From positions 1,550,001-1,614,000 of the forward strand of contig NZ_CP119108.1 of assembly GCF_029094505.1 (NCBI RefSeq): a DNA stretch of 64,000 nt, read 5' to 3'. The notes below the pieces were generated by a model, which saw only the letters and a list, made by a program, of their open reading frames with translations, was not told the origin of the DNA and ran no database searches. The translations under genes and the position numbers were made by a program. The number at the start of each line of letters is the position of its first letter. The first letter of the stretch is position 1. The stretch is from Microbacterium horticulturae. Lineage in GTDB: Bacteria; Actinomycetota; Actinomycetes; Actinomycetales; Microbacteriaceae. Positions 42,879 to 52,589 of the stretch are shown here, piece by piece.

Positions 42879-43544
42879 TCACTCGACGACGACCGCCGGC
42901 ACCATCTTCGCGAGCTCGTCTCCGATCCCGATGTCGACGAGCCGCACGTCCCCGGCCAGCCGAACGGCGTCGCCGCCCAGCAGCCCTGCTTTGTAGCCGC
43001 CGAAGGTCACTGTGATGTCGGCGGGGAGCACGGTCGGATCGGGAACTGATCCGTCGTCGGGGTTGATTCCACTCGGGATGTCCACGGCGACGACGGCCGC
43101 GGCATCCCGCCCCGACAACGAGAGAAGGAGCGACGCCACGGTCTCGCGAGCGCGCCCGCGCAGTGCCGGGGTCGCCGCAGCTCCGGTGCCGAGGATCCCG
43201 TCGACGATCACGTCCGGCGAGGCGGCCGCGGTGCCCGAGACGACCCTCGCCCCGGCATCGAGCGCCGCGCGCAGCCCCTCCGCGTGCGTTCGTGAGCCCA
43301 GCTCGACGATCCAGACCTCGTGCCCGTCCGCCGCAAGCGTCGCGCCGGCGAACAGCGCGTCTCCGCCGTTGTTGCCAGAGCCCACCAACAGAAGCACGCG
43401 CCCGGGCGCGGCATCCCGCTCCGCCAGCACCTCGGTGACTACGTCGGCCAGCGCGGCCGCCGCTCGTGCCATCAACGGCTCGCCGGCCGCGAGGTGCGGC
43501 GCCTCGGCATCGCGGATCTGCCGGGCGGAATAGCCGTGTCGCAT
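42879..43544 (-). CDS. nnrE: NAD(P)H-hydrate epimerase
   Basis: This 221-residue YjeF_N-domain protein repairs damaged NAD(P)H by epimerising its hydrate. It shows VLLLVGSGNNGGDALFAG (about 49-66), VDGILGTGAA, and VAVDIPSGINPDDG. The dehydratase domain often fused to it is absent. TAGGGT ends six bases before the ATG, another leaderless-type promoter. Confidence 0.9.
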   Translation of the reverse strand: MRHGYSARQIRDAEAPHLAAGEPLMARAAAALADVVTEVLAERDAAPGRVLLLVGSGNNGGDALFAGATLAADGHEVWIVELGSRTHAEGLRAALDAGARVVSGTAAASPDVIVDGILGTGAAATPALRGRARETVASLLLSLSGRDAAAVVAVDIPSGINPDDGSVPDPTVLPADITVTFGGYKAGLLGGDAVRLAGDVRLVDIGIGDELAKMVPAVVVE

Positions 43545-43691
43545 AGCCCGACCCTAGTGGGCAGACACCCGTATCACACGCTTGTGATTCGTCGTCGTCC
43601 GGGTGATAATGGCGGGAGAACAGAACAGCACGTCACCGGGTGGTTCCGGTCAGGTCGTAGGGGAAGACGCACCTGACGAAACGGAGAGACC

Positions 43692-44195
43692 ATGGCGACG
43701 ACACAGGCGCGCGGAGTGATCCTTATCCACTCGGCGCCACGCGCGTTGTGCCCGCACCTGGAGTGGGCGGTAGGACGCGCCCTTGGGCGTGCCGTCAACT
43801 TCGACTGGGACGACCAGCCCGTGCTGTCGGGCAGCCGTCGCGCCGAGTTCTACTGGGAGGCACCCGCCGGCAGCGGAGCCGCTCTCGCGACGGCGATCCG
43901 CGGCTGGGAGCACCTCCGGTTCGAGGTCACTGAAGACCCGAGCGCGCGTGGCGACGGGGGCCGCTGGATGCACACCCCCGACCTCGGCATCCACTACGCA
44001 CAGACGGATGCCGCGGGCAACGTCGTCATCGGCGAGGATCGCATTCGCTACGCGATGGAGGTCGCGGCCGGCGACGTGGCCGAGCTCGAGCGCGAGCTTC
44101 AGGTCGCCCTGGGCGCTGCGTGGGACGAAGAGCTTGAGCCGTTCCGGCATGCGAGCGACGACGCGCCCGTCGTCTGGCTGCACAAGGTCGGGTGA
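43692..44195 (+). CDS. DUF3145 family protein
   Basis: This 167-residue protein is conserved in actinobacteria next to fatty-acid genes. It shows GVILIHSAPRALCPHLEWA at the N-terminus and FYWEAP, MHTPDLGI, and EDRIRY further on. No function is established. CGGAGAGACC provides a Shine-Dalgarno before ATG. It converges on fabF across a strong terminator. Confidence 0.88.
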   Translation: MATTQARGVILIHSAPRALCPHLEWAVGRALGRAVNFDWDDQPVLSGSRRAEFYWEAPAGSGAALATAIRGWEHLRFEVTEDPSARGDGGRWMHTPDLGIHYAQTDAAGNVVIGEDRIRYAMEVAAGDVAELERELQVALGAAWDEELEPFRHASDDAPVVWLHKVG

Positions 44196-44277
44196 GCTGC
44201 GGGCGGTCAGGCGTCACTACCGGCGATCGGTGAGACATCCCGGTCGCTGAGAAGGCGAATGACCGCCCGATGGAACG

Positions 44278-44312
44278 AAGATGCCCCGCGGAGGCTTCCC
44301 GCGGGGCATCTT
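44278..44312. terminator. Bidirectional terminator between DUF3145 and fabF
   Basis: A perfect 14-bp inverted repeat (44278-44291 and 44299-44312, seven-base loop) is followed on the + strand by GGGTTTT. It serves the convergent genes on both sides. Confidence 0.9.
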
Positions 44313-44326
44313 GGGTTTTCGACCAA

Positions 44327-44388
44327 GTCAGGTTTCCGGGCCGAGTCAGGCTTGCGGGCTGCGCCAGGCTTTCGGGCTGCGTCAGGCC
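44327..44388. repeat. Imperfect 18-bp tandem repeat at the fabF 3' end
   Basis: Three 18-base units of the form GTCAGGNTTNCGGGCNGN follow each other (44327, 44345, 44363), with a fourth partial unit that contains the fabF stop codon. Slippage could move the stop. Confidence 0.7.
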
Positions 44389-45620
44389 GAGGCGAAGGCC
44401 ACGACGGCGTTGTGACCGCCGAAACCGAACGAGTTGCTGATCGCCAGCTGCTCGCCCGCACCGAGCGACTGCTCATCACCGGAGATGCGGAACGGCACCT
44501 CGGGGTCTTGCTCGGTGATGTTGATCGTCGGGGGAGCGATGCGCTCCTGCAACGCGAGGATCGTGAACACAGCCTCGAGCGCACCCGTGCCGCCCAGCAG
44601 GTGGCCGGTGGACGCCTTCGTGGCCGAGACCGGGATGTCGTCGATCCGGTCGCCGAACACCTGCTTGAGCGCCTGGTACTCATTCGGATCGCCGACCGGC
44701 GTCGACGTGGCGTGCGCGTTGATGTGCGTGACATCGTCGGGAGACGCATCGGCGGCCTCGAGCGCGAGTCGTACCGCACGCGCGGCGCCGTGCCCCTCGG
44801 GGTCGTTGGCGGTGATGTGGTACGAGTCGGCGGTCACCCCGCCGCCCACGAGCACCGCGTAGATCTTCGCGCCGCGGGCCTTGGCGTGCTCCTCGGTCTC
44901 GAGCACGAGCGCGGCTGCGCCCTCGCCCATGACGAAACCGTCACGGTCGATGCTGCCCGGGCGTGAGGCGTGCTCGGGGTCGTCGTTGCGACGCGACAGC
45001 GCCTGCATCGACGCGAACGACGCCATCGTGATGGGGTGGATGGCAGACTCGGTGCCCCCGGCGATCACGATGTCGGCCAGGCCGTCACGCAGGTGCTCGT
45101 AGGCGTTTACGAGCGACTCCGTGCTCGACGCGCACGCGCTGGCGACGGTGCGGGCGAAGGCACGTGCCCCGAAGTGCAGCGACAGATTGCCCGCCGCGGC
45201 GTTGGGCATGAGCATCGGGACGGTCATCGGCATGACCCGCCGCGGCCCCTTCTCGCGCAGGGTGTCCCACGCATCCAGGAGCGTCCACACCCCGCCGATC
45301 CCTGTCGCGAAGTCGACGCCGAGCCGTTCGGGCTCGACGTCGGGCGCACCGGCGTCGGCCCAGGCTTCTTTGGCCGCGATCAGCGCGAACTGTGAGGCGG
45401 GGTCCAGACGCTTGGCGACGGGGCGTTCGAGGACGGTCTCGGGGCGAACGACGGCCTCAGCCGCGAAGGTGACGGGAAGCTGGTACTTCTCGACCCAGTC
45501 GTGGGTGAGGGTGTGGGTGCCGCTGACACCCGCGCGCAGGGCGGACCAGCTCTCGGGCGCCGTGCCCCCCAGGGGCGACGACGCGCCGATGCCGGTGACG
45601 ACGATGCGGGACGTGCTCAT
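44382..45620 (-). CDS. fabF: Beta-ketoacyl-ACP synthase II
   Basis: This 412-residue condensing enzyme elongates acyl-ACP with malonyl-ACP. The catalytic triad is Cys in ASACASSTE, His in INAHATSTPVGD and His in STGHLLGGTG. It is the last gene of fasR-fabD-fabH-acpP-fabF. GAGGAA precedes the ATG. Its 3' end runs into an 18-bp tandem repeat. Confidence 0.96.
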   Translation of the reverse strand: MSTSRIVVTGIGASSPLGGTAPESWSALRAGVSGTHTLTHDWVEKYQLPVTFAAEAVVRPETVLERPVAKRLDPASQFALIAAKEAWADAGAPDVEPERLGVDFATGIGGVWTLLDAWDTLREKGPRRVMPMTVPMLMPNAAAGNLSLHFGARAFARTVASACASSTESLVNAYEHLRDGLADIVIAGGTESAIHPITMASFASMQALSRRNDDPEHASRPGSIDRDGFVMGEGAAALVLETEEHAKARGAKIYAVLVGGGVTADSYHITANDPEGHGAARAVRLALEAADASPDDVTHINAHATSTPVGDPNEYQALKQVFGDRIDDIPVSATKASTGHLLGGTGALEAVFTILALQERIAPPTINITEQDPEVPFRISGDEQSLGAGEQLAISNSFGFGGHNAVVAFASA

Positions 45621-45677
45621 GTGGGATTCCTCGGTGTTGTGTGTACCGGTGGGGGCGCGGTGCCCCCACCGTGAAGG

Positions 45678-45926
45678 TCACGCCTGGTGGGAGGTGATGA
45701 AGGTGACGGCGTCGCCGACGGTCTTGAGGTTCTTGACCTCGTCGTCGGGAATGGTGACGCCGAACTTCTCCTCGGCGTTGACGACGATCGTCATCATCGA
45801 GATCGAGTCGATGTCGAGGTCGTCGGTGAACGACTTCTCGAGCGCGACCTCGTCGGCCGAGATGCCGGTCTCGTCGGTGATCAGCTCGGCGAGTCCTGCC
45901 AGAACCTCGTCGTTGGTGAGTGCCAT
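45678..45926 (-). CDS. acpP: Acyl carrier protein
   Basis: This 82-residue acidic helical carrier has the phosphopantetheine Ser in DLDIDSISMM; the usual Leu after DS is Ile here, a conservative change. Start MALTNDEV at 45926 follows AAGGAG. It lies between fabH and fabF, the standard actinobacterial order. Confidence 0.96.
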   Translation of the reverse strand: MALTNDEVLAGLAELITDETGISADEVALEKSFTDDLDIDSISMMTIVVNAEEKFGVTIPDDEVKNLKTVGDAVTFITSHQA

Positions 45927-46000
45927 TTCTGCTCCTTGTTGTTGGGATCGCTCCTCGGCCCGACGGGCCGTGGACAAGTCTAGAGTCGAGTGGGCCCGGC

Positions 46001-47005
46001 TCAGGGGAGGACGACGACCTGAGCGCCGAACACGAGCCCCGCGCCGAACCCGATCTGCAGCGCGAGACCGCCCGAGAGTTCGGGGTGCTCCTCGAGCAGA
46101 CGATGGGTCGCGAGGGGGATGGATGCCGCGGACGTGTTGCCCGTGGTCTCGATGTCGTGTCCGACCAGGACGGTGTCAGGAAGCTTGAGCTGCTTCGCGA
46201 ACTCGTCGACGATGCGCAGGTTCGCCTGGTGGGGGATGAAAGCCGCCAGATCGTCGGGCGTGACACCGGCGGCCTCGAGCGCACGGCGTGCGACTTTGAC
46301 CATCTCCCACACGGCCCAGCGGAAGACGCTCGGGCCCTCCTGGCGCAGGGTCGGCCATGGTGCCTTGCCGTCGCGGAACTCGGTGAGCGTCGCGTTCATG
46401 CCGACGAGCTCGGCCTTCGAACCGTCCGACCCCCATACCGTCGGGCCGATGCCGGGGAAGTCGCTGGGCCCGACGACGGCGGCGCCGGCACCGTCGGCCA
46501 GCAGGAACGAGATGCTGCGGTCGGTCGGGTCGACGATGTCGCTCAGCTTCTCTGCGCCCACGACGACCGCGTAGTGCGCGGCGCCGGCGCGGATGAGAGC
46601 GTCGGCCTGCGCGACGGCATACGCGAAGCCCGCACACGCGGCGTTCAGGTCATATGCGGCGGCGGGGTTCGCGCCGATCCGGTCGGCCACGATCGCCGAG
46701 ACCGATGGCGTCTGCTTCGGATTGCTGATGGTCGCTATGATCACCGCGTCGATGTCTTCGGGCGCGACGCCCGATCGCTCGACGGCCTCACGCGCCGCCT
46801 CGGCGGCGAGGTCGATGGCGTTCGTATCGGCGTTCGCGCGCGCACGGGTGATGATGCCGGTGCGCTGCCGGATCCACTCGTCGCTCGAATTGATCGGACC
46901 GACGATGTCGTCGTTGGGCACGGCGTTCTCGCCGCGTGCGGCGCCGTAGGCGTACAGGCGGGTGTATGCAGGCCCGGTGGACTGGTTGAGAGTGATCTCG
47001 CTCAT
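46001..47005 (-). CDS. fabH: Beta-ketoacyl-ACP synthase III
   Basis: This 334-residue enzyme condenses a short or branched acyl-CoA with malonyl-ACP to start fatty-acid synthesis. The active site comprises Cys in NAACAGFAYA, His in IPHQANLRI, and Asn in TGNTSAAS. Its start overlaps the fabD stop as ATGA. In this group it would prefer branched-chain primers (family knowledge). Confidence 0.95.
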   Translation of the reverse strand: MSEITLNQSTGPAYTRLYAYGAARGENAVPNDDIVGPINSSDEWIRQRTGIITRARANADTNAIDLAAEAAREAVERSGVAPEDIDAVIIATISNPKQTPSVSAIVADRIGANPAAAYDLNAACAGFAYAVAQADALIRAGAAHYAVVVGAEKLSDIVDPTDRSISFLLADGAGAAVVGPSDFPGIGPTVWGSDGSKAELVGMNATLTEFRDGKAPWPTLRQEGPSVFRWAVWEMVKVARRALEAAGVTPDDLAAFIPHQANLRIVDEFAKQLKLPDTVLVGHDIETTGNTSAASIPLATHRLLEEHPELSGGLALQIGFGAGLVFGAQVVVLP

Positions 47006-47922
47006 GCGGCTTCTCCGGTCAGCAGGGCGGCCGCGGCATCCAGATCTTCGGGGGTCTTCACGGCCACCGACGGCACGCCGCGCAGCGCGCGCTTGGCGAG
47101 TCCCACCAGCGTGCCGGCGGGGGCGAGTTCGATGATGCCGGTCACGCCGTGGGCGGCGAACGACTCCATGCACAGGTCCCAGCGCACGGGCGAGGCCACC
47201 TGCGCGACCATGAGATCGATCGCCGCTCGGCCCGAGGTGACGACGCTGCCGTCGTTGTTGGTCCACAGCGTGAGGTCGGGGTCGGATGCCGCGACCTGCG
47301 CGGCGGCGGCGCGCAACGTGTCGACAGCGGGGGCCATGTAACGGGTGTGGAAGGCTCCGGCGACCTGCAACGGGATGACACGTGTGCCCCGCGGAGGCTC
47401 GGCCGCGAGCTCGGCCAGGTCAGATAACGCGCCGGCCGCGACGATCTGCCCGCCGCCGTTGTGGTTGGCGGCGGTCAGGTGGGCAGCCTGCAGGCGCGCC
47501 AGCACATCGTCGGCACTGCCGCCGACCACGGCGCTCATCCCGGTCCGCTCGGCAGACGCGGCTTCTGCCATCGCGCGGCCGCGGATGCCGACCAGTCGCA
47601 GCGCATCGGCGTCGCTGATCACGTGCGATGCCGCAAGCGCCGCGAGCTCGCCGACCGAGTGGCCGGCGACGCCGGCAGGAGTGACGCCCGCAGCGTCGAC
47701 CAGCGCCCCATAGGAGAGGAGACCCGCCGCGACGATGAGCGGCTGGGCGACCTTGGTGTCGCGGATGCGGTCGGCATCCCATTCGGTGCCTGCGGCGACG
47801 AGGTCGACCTGAGCCCGCTCGGAGAACTCCGCGAGACGCTCCCGCGCCCCGTCCTGCTCAAGCCACGGAGTGAGAAACCCGGGGGTCTGCGAGCCCTGCC
47901 CGGGGAAGACGGTGATGATCAC
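47002..47922 (-). CDS. fabD: Malonyl-CoA:ACP acyltransferase
   Basis: This 306-residue transacylase has FPGQGSQ at the N-terminus and the catalytic Ser in GHSVGELAAL (about 85-94), with a His in AGAFHTRYM. GTG at 47922 is chosen over ATG at 47925 because CAGGAT ends exactly six bases before the GTG. It heads the fab operon after a short gap from fasR. Confidence 0.93.
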   Translation of the reverse strand: MIITVFPGQGSQTPGFLTPWLEQDGARERLAEFSERAQVDLVAAGTEWDADRIRDTKVAQPLIVAAGLLSYGALVDAAGVTPAGVAGHSVGELAALAASHVISDADALRLVGIRGRAMAEAASAERTGMSAVVGGSADDVLARLQAAHLTAANHNGGGQIVAAGALSDLAELAAEPPRGTRVIPLQVAGAFHTRYMAPAVDTLRAAAAQVAASDPDLTLWTNNDGSVVTSGRAAIDLMVAQVASPVRWDLCMESFAAHGVTGIIELAPAGTLVGLAKRALRGVPSVAVKTPEDLDAAAALLTGEAA

Positions 47923-47998
47923 CATCCCATCCTGCCAAACCCGTGGACGTCCAACTGGCCACCTGCGCACAAGAATGACGGCATCGTTTGTGCGCGTC

Positions 47999-49225
47999 CT
48001 ACACGTGCTGGCCAGGGCGTCGCCGAGCCGCGGGCGTGCGGCGCCGAGTCGTGTCTGTGCCGATCGCTCCCAGGATGAGTGCGGTCTGCAGGATCAGCGC
48101 TTCGCGGGGACCCGTGGCATCCCACCCGATCACATCGGTGACCCGCTTGAGCCGGTACCGAACGGTGTTGGGATGCACGAAGAGCTCGCGGGCGGTCGCT
48201 TCGAGCGATCGCCCGTTGTCGAGATAGCTCCACAGCGTCGTGACCAGGTCGGTGCTGTGCGCCTGGAGCGGGTGGTAGACCTTCTCGACGAGCGTGTGCT
48301 TCGCAAGGGGGTCGCCGGCCAGCGCCCGCTCGGGGAGCAGATCGTCGGCCTCGACGGGGCGCGGTGCATGCCGCCATGATCGGGCCACCGCGAAGCCCGC
48401 GAGTGCGGCGCGTGCGCTCTGCCCCGCATCGACGAGGGCGCTGACAGCCGGTCCGAGCACGAGGTGACCGGGCCCGAAACCGGGCTCGAGGTGCCGTGCG
48501 ATCTGCAGGAACGGGAGATCCGGCTCCTCGGCACCGCGTTCCGGGTGCTCGGCACGCCCGAGCACCAGGACCAGGCGCGACCCCTGCACGCCGATGAGCG
48601 CGTCCACGCCGAGCTTGCGAGCGGCGCGGCGCAGCTGGTCGACATCGAACTGCGGGGGAGTCGTGCCCACCAGGACCGCGACCTCGCCGTGACCGTGCCA
48701 CCCGAGCGCGGCGATGCGGCTGGGCAGCTCTTCGTCGGCCTCACCGGTCAGGATGGAATCGACGACGAGGGCCTCCAGACGGGCGTCCCACAGGCCACGG
48801 GCCTCGGCCGCGCGTGCGTAGACGTCGGCGGCGGCGAACGCGACCTCGCGCGAGTACAGCAGGATGGCCTCGCGCAGGTGCACGCCGCGGTTCGCCACCT
48901 TCTCTTCGGTGACCTCGACGGTCACGCGGATCAGCTGCAGGGTCTGGGTGAGGCTCACGCTGCGCAGCAGCTCGCGGGGAGCGGCGGCGAATATGTCGGC
49001 GGCGATCCAGGGCGTGGAGTTCGGGTCCTCGTACCACTGGATGAACGAGGTTATTCCTGCCTGCGCCACCAGACCGACCGCAGAGCGGCGGGCGGGCGGC
49101 ATGTCGGCGTACCACGGCAGTGTCTTCTCGAGTCGTCCGAGCGTCGCCGTGGCAAGGTCCCCGGAGATGCGACGGAGCCATGCAAGGGTCTCCGCCTTGT
49201 CTTTCGGGGTCTCGTCAGCCGTCAT
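47999..49225 (-). CDS. fasR: PucR-type regulator of fatty acid synthesis (FasR-like)
   Basis: This 408-residue regulator has a central GGDEF-like CdaR domain and a C-terminal PucR helix-turn-helix (ARELFVHPNTVRYRLKRVTDV). Its place directly before fabD matches FasR, the activator of the fab operon in Streptomyces and relatives. It lies seven bases downstream of aceE on the same strand, so read-through from aceE is possible. Confidence 0.85.
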   Translation of the reverse strand: MTADETPKDKAETLAWLRRISGDLATATLGRLEKTLPWYADMPPARRSAVGLVAQAGITSFIQWYEDPNSTPWIAADIFAAAPRELLRSVSLTQTLQLIRVTVEVTEEKVANRGVHLREAILLYSREVAFAAADVYARAAEARGLWDARLEALVVDSILTGEADEELPSRIAALGWHGHGEVAVLVGTTPPQFDVDQLRRAARKLGVDALIGVQGSRLVLVLGRAEHPERGAEEPDLPFLQIARHLEPGFGPGHLVLGPAVSALVDAGQSARAALAGFAVARSWRHAPRPVEADDLLPERALAGDPLAKHTLVEKVYHPLQAHSTDLVTTLWSYLDNGRSLEATARELFVHPNTVRYRLKRVTDVIGWDATGPREALILQTALILGAIGTDTTRRRTPAARRRPGQHV

Positions 49226-49231
49226 GGTCGC

Positions 49232-51958
49232 TCAGCTCTCTCCGCCCGCGTTTCCGCTGGTTCCGGCGTTCACATCGTGCAGACGGTACTTCTCGATCGC
49301 CTGCGCCACCCGCGCGCGGTCGACGATGCCCTCGTCGGCCAGCGCCTGCAGCGTGCGCACCACGAGCGACGGGCCGTCGATCTTGAAGAAACGGCGTGCT
49401 GCCGGCCTCGTGTCGCTGAAGCCGAAGCCGTCCGCTCCGAGCGTCGCGAACCGGTTCGGCACCCACGGGCGGATCTGGTCCTGCACGGCGTGCATGAAGT
49501 CGCTGACGGCCACCACCGGGCCTTCCGCCCCCTGCAGCTTCTGCGTGAGGTAGGCGGTGCGCGGCTCTTCGTCGGGGTGGAGGAAGTTGTGCTCGTCGGC
49601 GGCGAGTCCGTCGCGGCGCAGCTCAGACCAGCTCGTGACGCTCCACACATCGGCGCTCACGCCCCAGTCGTCGCGCAGAAGCTGCTGGGCTTCCAGAGCC
49701 CACGGCACGCCCACGCCCGAAGCAAGAAGCTGCGCGCGGGGGCCGTCGCCGTCGCCTTCGGCGATGCGGTGGATGCCGCGCAGAATGCCGTCGACGTCGA
49801 CACCGTCGGGCTCGGCAGGCTGTACGAGCGGCTCGTTGTACACCGTGAGGTAGTACATGACGTTCGGGTCGGGGTGGTTTCCGCCGTACATGCGCTCGAG
49901 CCCGTCGCGCACGATGTGCGCGATCTCGTACCCGTACGCGGGGTCGTACGCGACGGTGGCGGGGTTCGTGGAGGCAAGCAGGGGCGAGTGCCCGTCGGCA
50001 TGCTGCAGACCCTCGCCGGTGAGCGTGGTGCGTCCGGCGGTCGCGCCGATCACGAAGCCCCGTGCCATCTGGTCGCCGGCGGCCCAGTTCGCATCTCCTG
50101 TGCGCTGGAAGCCGAACATCGAGTAGAAGATGTAGACCGGGATGAGCGGCTCGCCGTGCGTCGAGTACGACGTGCCGGCGGCCGTGAACGCGGCGATGGC
50201 GCCGGCTTCATTGATGCCGACGTGGACGATCTGCCCCTGCGCGCTCTCCTTGTAGGCCAGCAGCAGATCACGATCCACCGAGGTGTAGTGCTGCCCGTTC
50301 GGGTTGTAGATCTTCGCGGTCGGGAAGAACGCGTCGATGCCGAACGTGCGCGCCTCGTCGGGGATGATCGGCACGATGCGGTGGCCGAAGTCCTTCGCCC
50401 GCAGGAGGTCTTTCAGGAGGCGGACGAACGCCATGGTGGTGGCGACCTCCTGCGTGCCTGAGCCCTTCTTCGGCAGCGCGTATGCGGCCTCGCCGGGGAG
50501 AGCGAGATCGACGTGGGTCGTGCGCCGCTCGGGCAGGAACCCGCCCAGTTCGCGCCTGCGCTCGAGCATGTACTGGATGGTCTCGTCCTGCGGGCCCGGG
50601 TTGTAGTACGGCGGAAGATACGGGTTCTCTTCGAGCGTGGCATCCGTCACCGGAATGTGCATGGCGTCGCGGAACTGCTTGAGGTCCTCGAGGGTCATCT
50701 TCTTCATCTGGTGCGTGGCGTTGCGGCCCGCGAAATGCGTGCCCAGCCCGTAGCCCTTGATGGTCTTGGCGAGGATGACGGTCGGCTGGCCCTTGTGCTC
50801 GACGGCGGCCTTGAACGCGGCGTACACCTTGCGGTAATCGTGGCCTCCGCGGCGCAGGTTCCAGATCTGGTCGTCGGTGTAGTCCTGCACCAGGGCGAGT
50901 GCGCGCTCGTCCCTGCCGAAGAAGTGCTCGCGCACGTAGGCGCCGTTCTCGGCCTTGTAGGTCTGGTAGTCGCCGTCGGGGGTGACGTTCATGACATTGA
51001 GCAGTGCGCCATCGACATCCCGCGCCAGGAGATCGTCCCACTCGCGGCCCCAGACGACCTTGATGACGTTCCAGCCGGCCCCGCGGAAGAAGCTCTCCAG
51101 CTCCTGGATGATCTTGCCGTTGCCCCGCACGGGGCCGTCGAGGCGCTGCAGGTTGCAGTTGACGACGAAGGTGAGGTTGTCGAGGCCCTCGTTGGCGGCG
51201 ACCTGCAGCTGTCCGCGGCTCTCGACCTCGTCGAGCTCTCCGTCGCCGAGGAACGCCCACACGCGTGAGTCGGAGAGGTCTTTGATGCCCCGGTTGCTGA
51301 GGTACTTGTTCGTCATCGCCTGGTAGATGGCGTTGATCGGACCGATGCCCATCGACACGGTCGGGAACTGCCAGAAGTCCGGCATGAGGCGGGGGTGAGG
51401 GTAGGAGGGGATGCCGTGCGGCGCACGCGACTTCTCCTGGCGGAAGCCGTCGAGCTGCTGTTCGCTCAGACGCCCCTCGAGGAAGGCGCGGGCGTACATG
51501 CCGGGGGAGGCGTGCCCCTGGAAGAAGATCTGATCGCCGCCGGAAGGATGATCCTGCCCGCGGAAGAAGTGGTTGAAGCCCACTTCGTACAGTGAGGCCG
51601 ATGACGCGTAGGTCGAGATATGCCCGCCCACCGCGATGCCCGGGCGCTGCGCGCGGTGAACGGTCAGTGCCGCGTTCCAGCGGATCCACGACCGGTAACG
51701 GCGTTCGAGTTCTTCGTCGCCGGGGAACGACGCCTCGTTCTCGGGGGCGATCGTGTTGACGTAATCGGTCGTCGGGACCATCGGCACGCCCAGGCGCAGC
51801 TCTTTCGAGGTCTTCAGCAGGCTGAGCATGATCTCGCGCCCGCGGCCGGCGCCCTTCGCCTGCACGAGCTGCTGGAGCGACTCCTGCCACTCGCTCGTCT
51901 CGTCAGGATCGCTGTCGAGAGGCCCCTGGGAGTACGGATCCTGGTCGTGAACAGTCAC
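49232..51958 (-). CDS. aceE: Pyruvate dehydrogenase E1 component, homodimeric
   Basis: This 908-residue thiamine-diphosphate enzyme decarboxylates pyruvate for acetyl-CoA production. The ThDP motif [13 protein letters not shown] with NCN about 28 residues later is clear, as are [20 protein letters not shown] N-terminal features and SPLLASTNP in the middle. The GTG start at 51958 follows AAAGGTCTCCC. It sits upstream of fasR and fabD, linking acetyl-CoA supply with fatty-acid synthesis. Confidence 0.96.
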   Translation of the reverse strand: MTVHDQDPYSQGPLDSDPDETSEWQESLQQLVQAKGAGRGREIMLSLLKTSKELRLGVPMVPTTDYVNTIAPENEASFPGDEELERRYRSWIRWNAALTVHRAQRPGIAVGGHISTYASSASLYEVGFNHFFRGQDHPSGGDQIFFQGHASPGMYARAFLEGRLSEQQLDGFRQEKSRAPHGIPSYPHPRLMPDFWQFPTVSMGIGPINAIYQAMTNKYLSNRGIKDLSDSRVWAFLGDGELDEVESRGQLQVAANEGLDNLTFVVNCNLQRLDGPVRGNGKIIQELESFFRGAGWNVIKVVWGREWDDLLARDVDGALLNVMNVTPDGDYQTYKAENGAYVREHFFGRDERALALVQDYTDDQIWNLRRGGHDYRKVYAAFKAAVEHKGQPTVILAKTIKGYGLGTHFAGRNATHQMKKMTLEDLKQFRDAMHIPVTDATLEENPYLPPYYNPGPQDETIQYMLERRRELGGFLPERRTTHVDLALPGEAAYALPKKGSGTQEVATTMAFVRLLKDLLRAKDFGHRIVPIIPDEARTFGIDAFFPTAKIYNPNGQHYTSVDRDLLLAYKESAQGQIVHVGINEAGAIAAFTAAGTSYSTHGEPLIPVYIFYSMFGFQRTGDANWAAGDQMARGFVIGATAGRTTLTGEGLQHADGHSPLLASTNPATVAYDPAYGYEIAHIVRDGLERMYGGNHPDPNVMYYLTVYNEPLVQPAEPDGVDVDGILRGIHRIAEGDGDGPRAQLLASGVGVPWALEAQQLLRDDWGVSADVWSVTSWSELRRDGLAADEHNFLHPDEEPRTAYLTQKLQGAEGPVVAVSDFMHAVQDQIRPWVPNRFATLGADGFGFSDTRPAARRFFKIDGPSLVVRTLQALADEGIVDRARVAQAIEKYRLHDVNAGTSGNAGGES

Positions 51959-52076
51959 GGGAGACCTTTCTTCGTCTGGCGGGTCACGTCAGAGACGGCT
52001 GCAGGCGCGCGTCGCGGGTCGGACTCGGCGCACACCTCGCACAAGCCTAGCGATACGGCGGACTCGCGATGGGACA

Positions 52077-52082
52077 TAGACT
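52077..52082 (+). promoter_or_regulatory. -10 of the split tRNA-Val gene
   Basis: TAGACT lies eight bases before the 5' end of the interrupted tRNA-Val. The promoter seems intact although the gene behind it is cut. Confidence 0.55.
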
Positions 52083-52090
52083 TTCGGGAC

Positions 52091-52147
52091 GGGCCTTTAG
52101 CTCAGCTGGTAGAGCGCCACGTTTACACCGTGGATGTCGTCGGTTCG
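52091..52147 (+). pseudogene. tRNA-Val (TAC), 5' part, split by insertion
   Basis: The sequence runs from acceptor GGGCCTT through D-stem GCTC/GAGC and anticodon loop TTTACAC (TAC) to TTCG of the T-loop. It then turns into element DNA (TTTCCCTCG), so the T-stem cannot close and the 3' acceptor strand is missing. The missing 16 bases lie at 60700-60715. Joined, the two parts give a perfect 73-nt tRNA-Val. No tRNA 3' end is restored at this junction. Confidence 0.92.
52126..52147 (+). repeat. attL, 22-bp direct repeat
   Basis: CACCGTGGATGTCGTCGGTT plus CG covers the tRNA-Val anticodon 3' arm, variable region and T-arm 5' half. An identical copy lies at 60678-60699. The flanks diverge on both sides, as expected for recombination sites of an integrated element. 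Confidence 0.93.
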
Positions 52148-52569
52148 TTTCCCTCGTTGTCGAGCAGGTAGAGCGAGCGGAGGCATTGTGTGAGGCCGGA
52201 TGCCCCGACGTCGGCGAACTGCCCGAAGAGGTCGCGGTCGCGCTCGATGAGTGGGCGATCTTGAAGCCGCTCGCCGACGTCGCCTCCCGTGACGAGAAGG
52301 CCGCGAACGCGGCGCTGAAGAAGGCTGTCGCGAAGATGCCGCAGGCGGCACGGTTCGGCGCGGTCGGCGTGGGCCCGCGGGGCGGGTTCCAGGTGTCGTT
52401 GTCGGAGTCGGTGGGGATCAGCGAGGTCGAGTGGGCCGCGGACGATCCTGAGGTTCACGCGCACGTGCAGGCGCTGCGTGCCGAGCTGGCCGTGATCGAG
52501 GCAGCCGCGAAGCGCGCATATCCGCTGACCCAGCGGAAGACCTCGCTGCGATTTCAGGAGGCGGACTGA
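52148..52569 (+). pseudogene. Phage gene, C-terminal fragment
   Basis: An open frame enters from attL without a start and encodes about 140 residues. Recognisable parts include ILKPLADVASRDEKAANAAL, FGAVGVGPRGGFQV and TQRKTSLRFQEAD. Lying directly before recT, it could be the end of the partner exonuclease (YqaJ-type), but no catalytic residues are left and this is a guess from position. The first part of the gene is lost at the element edge. Confidence 0.5.
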
Positions 52570-52589
52570 TAGGCGAGCCGGCGGAGAAG

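Noticed and set aside
52069..52147. An ATG at 52069 that could start a protein through the tRNA into the element
   Set aside because: The first codons are the tRNA-Val gene itself. The protein-like part begins only after attL, so this is a truncated gene and not a fusion.
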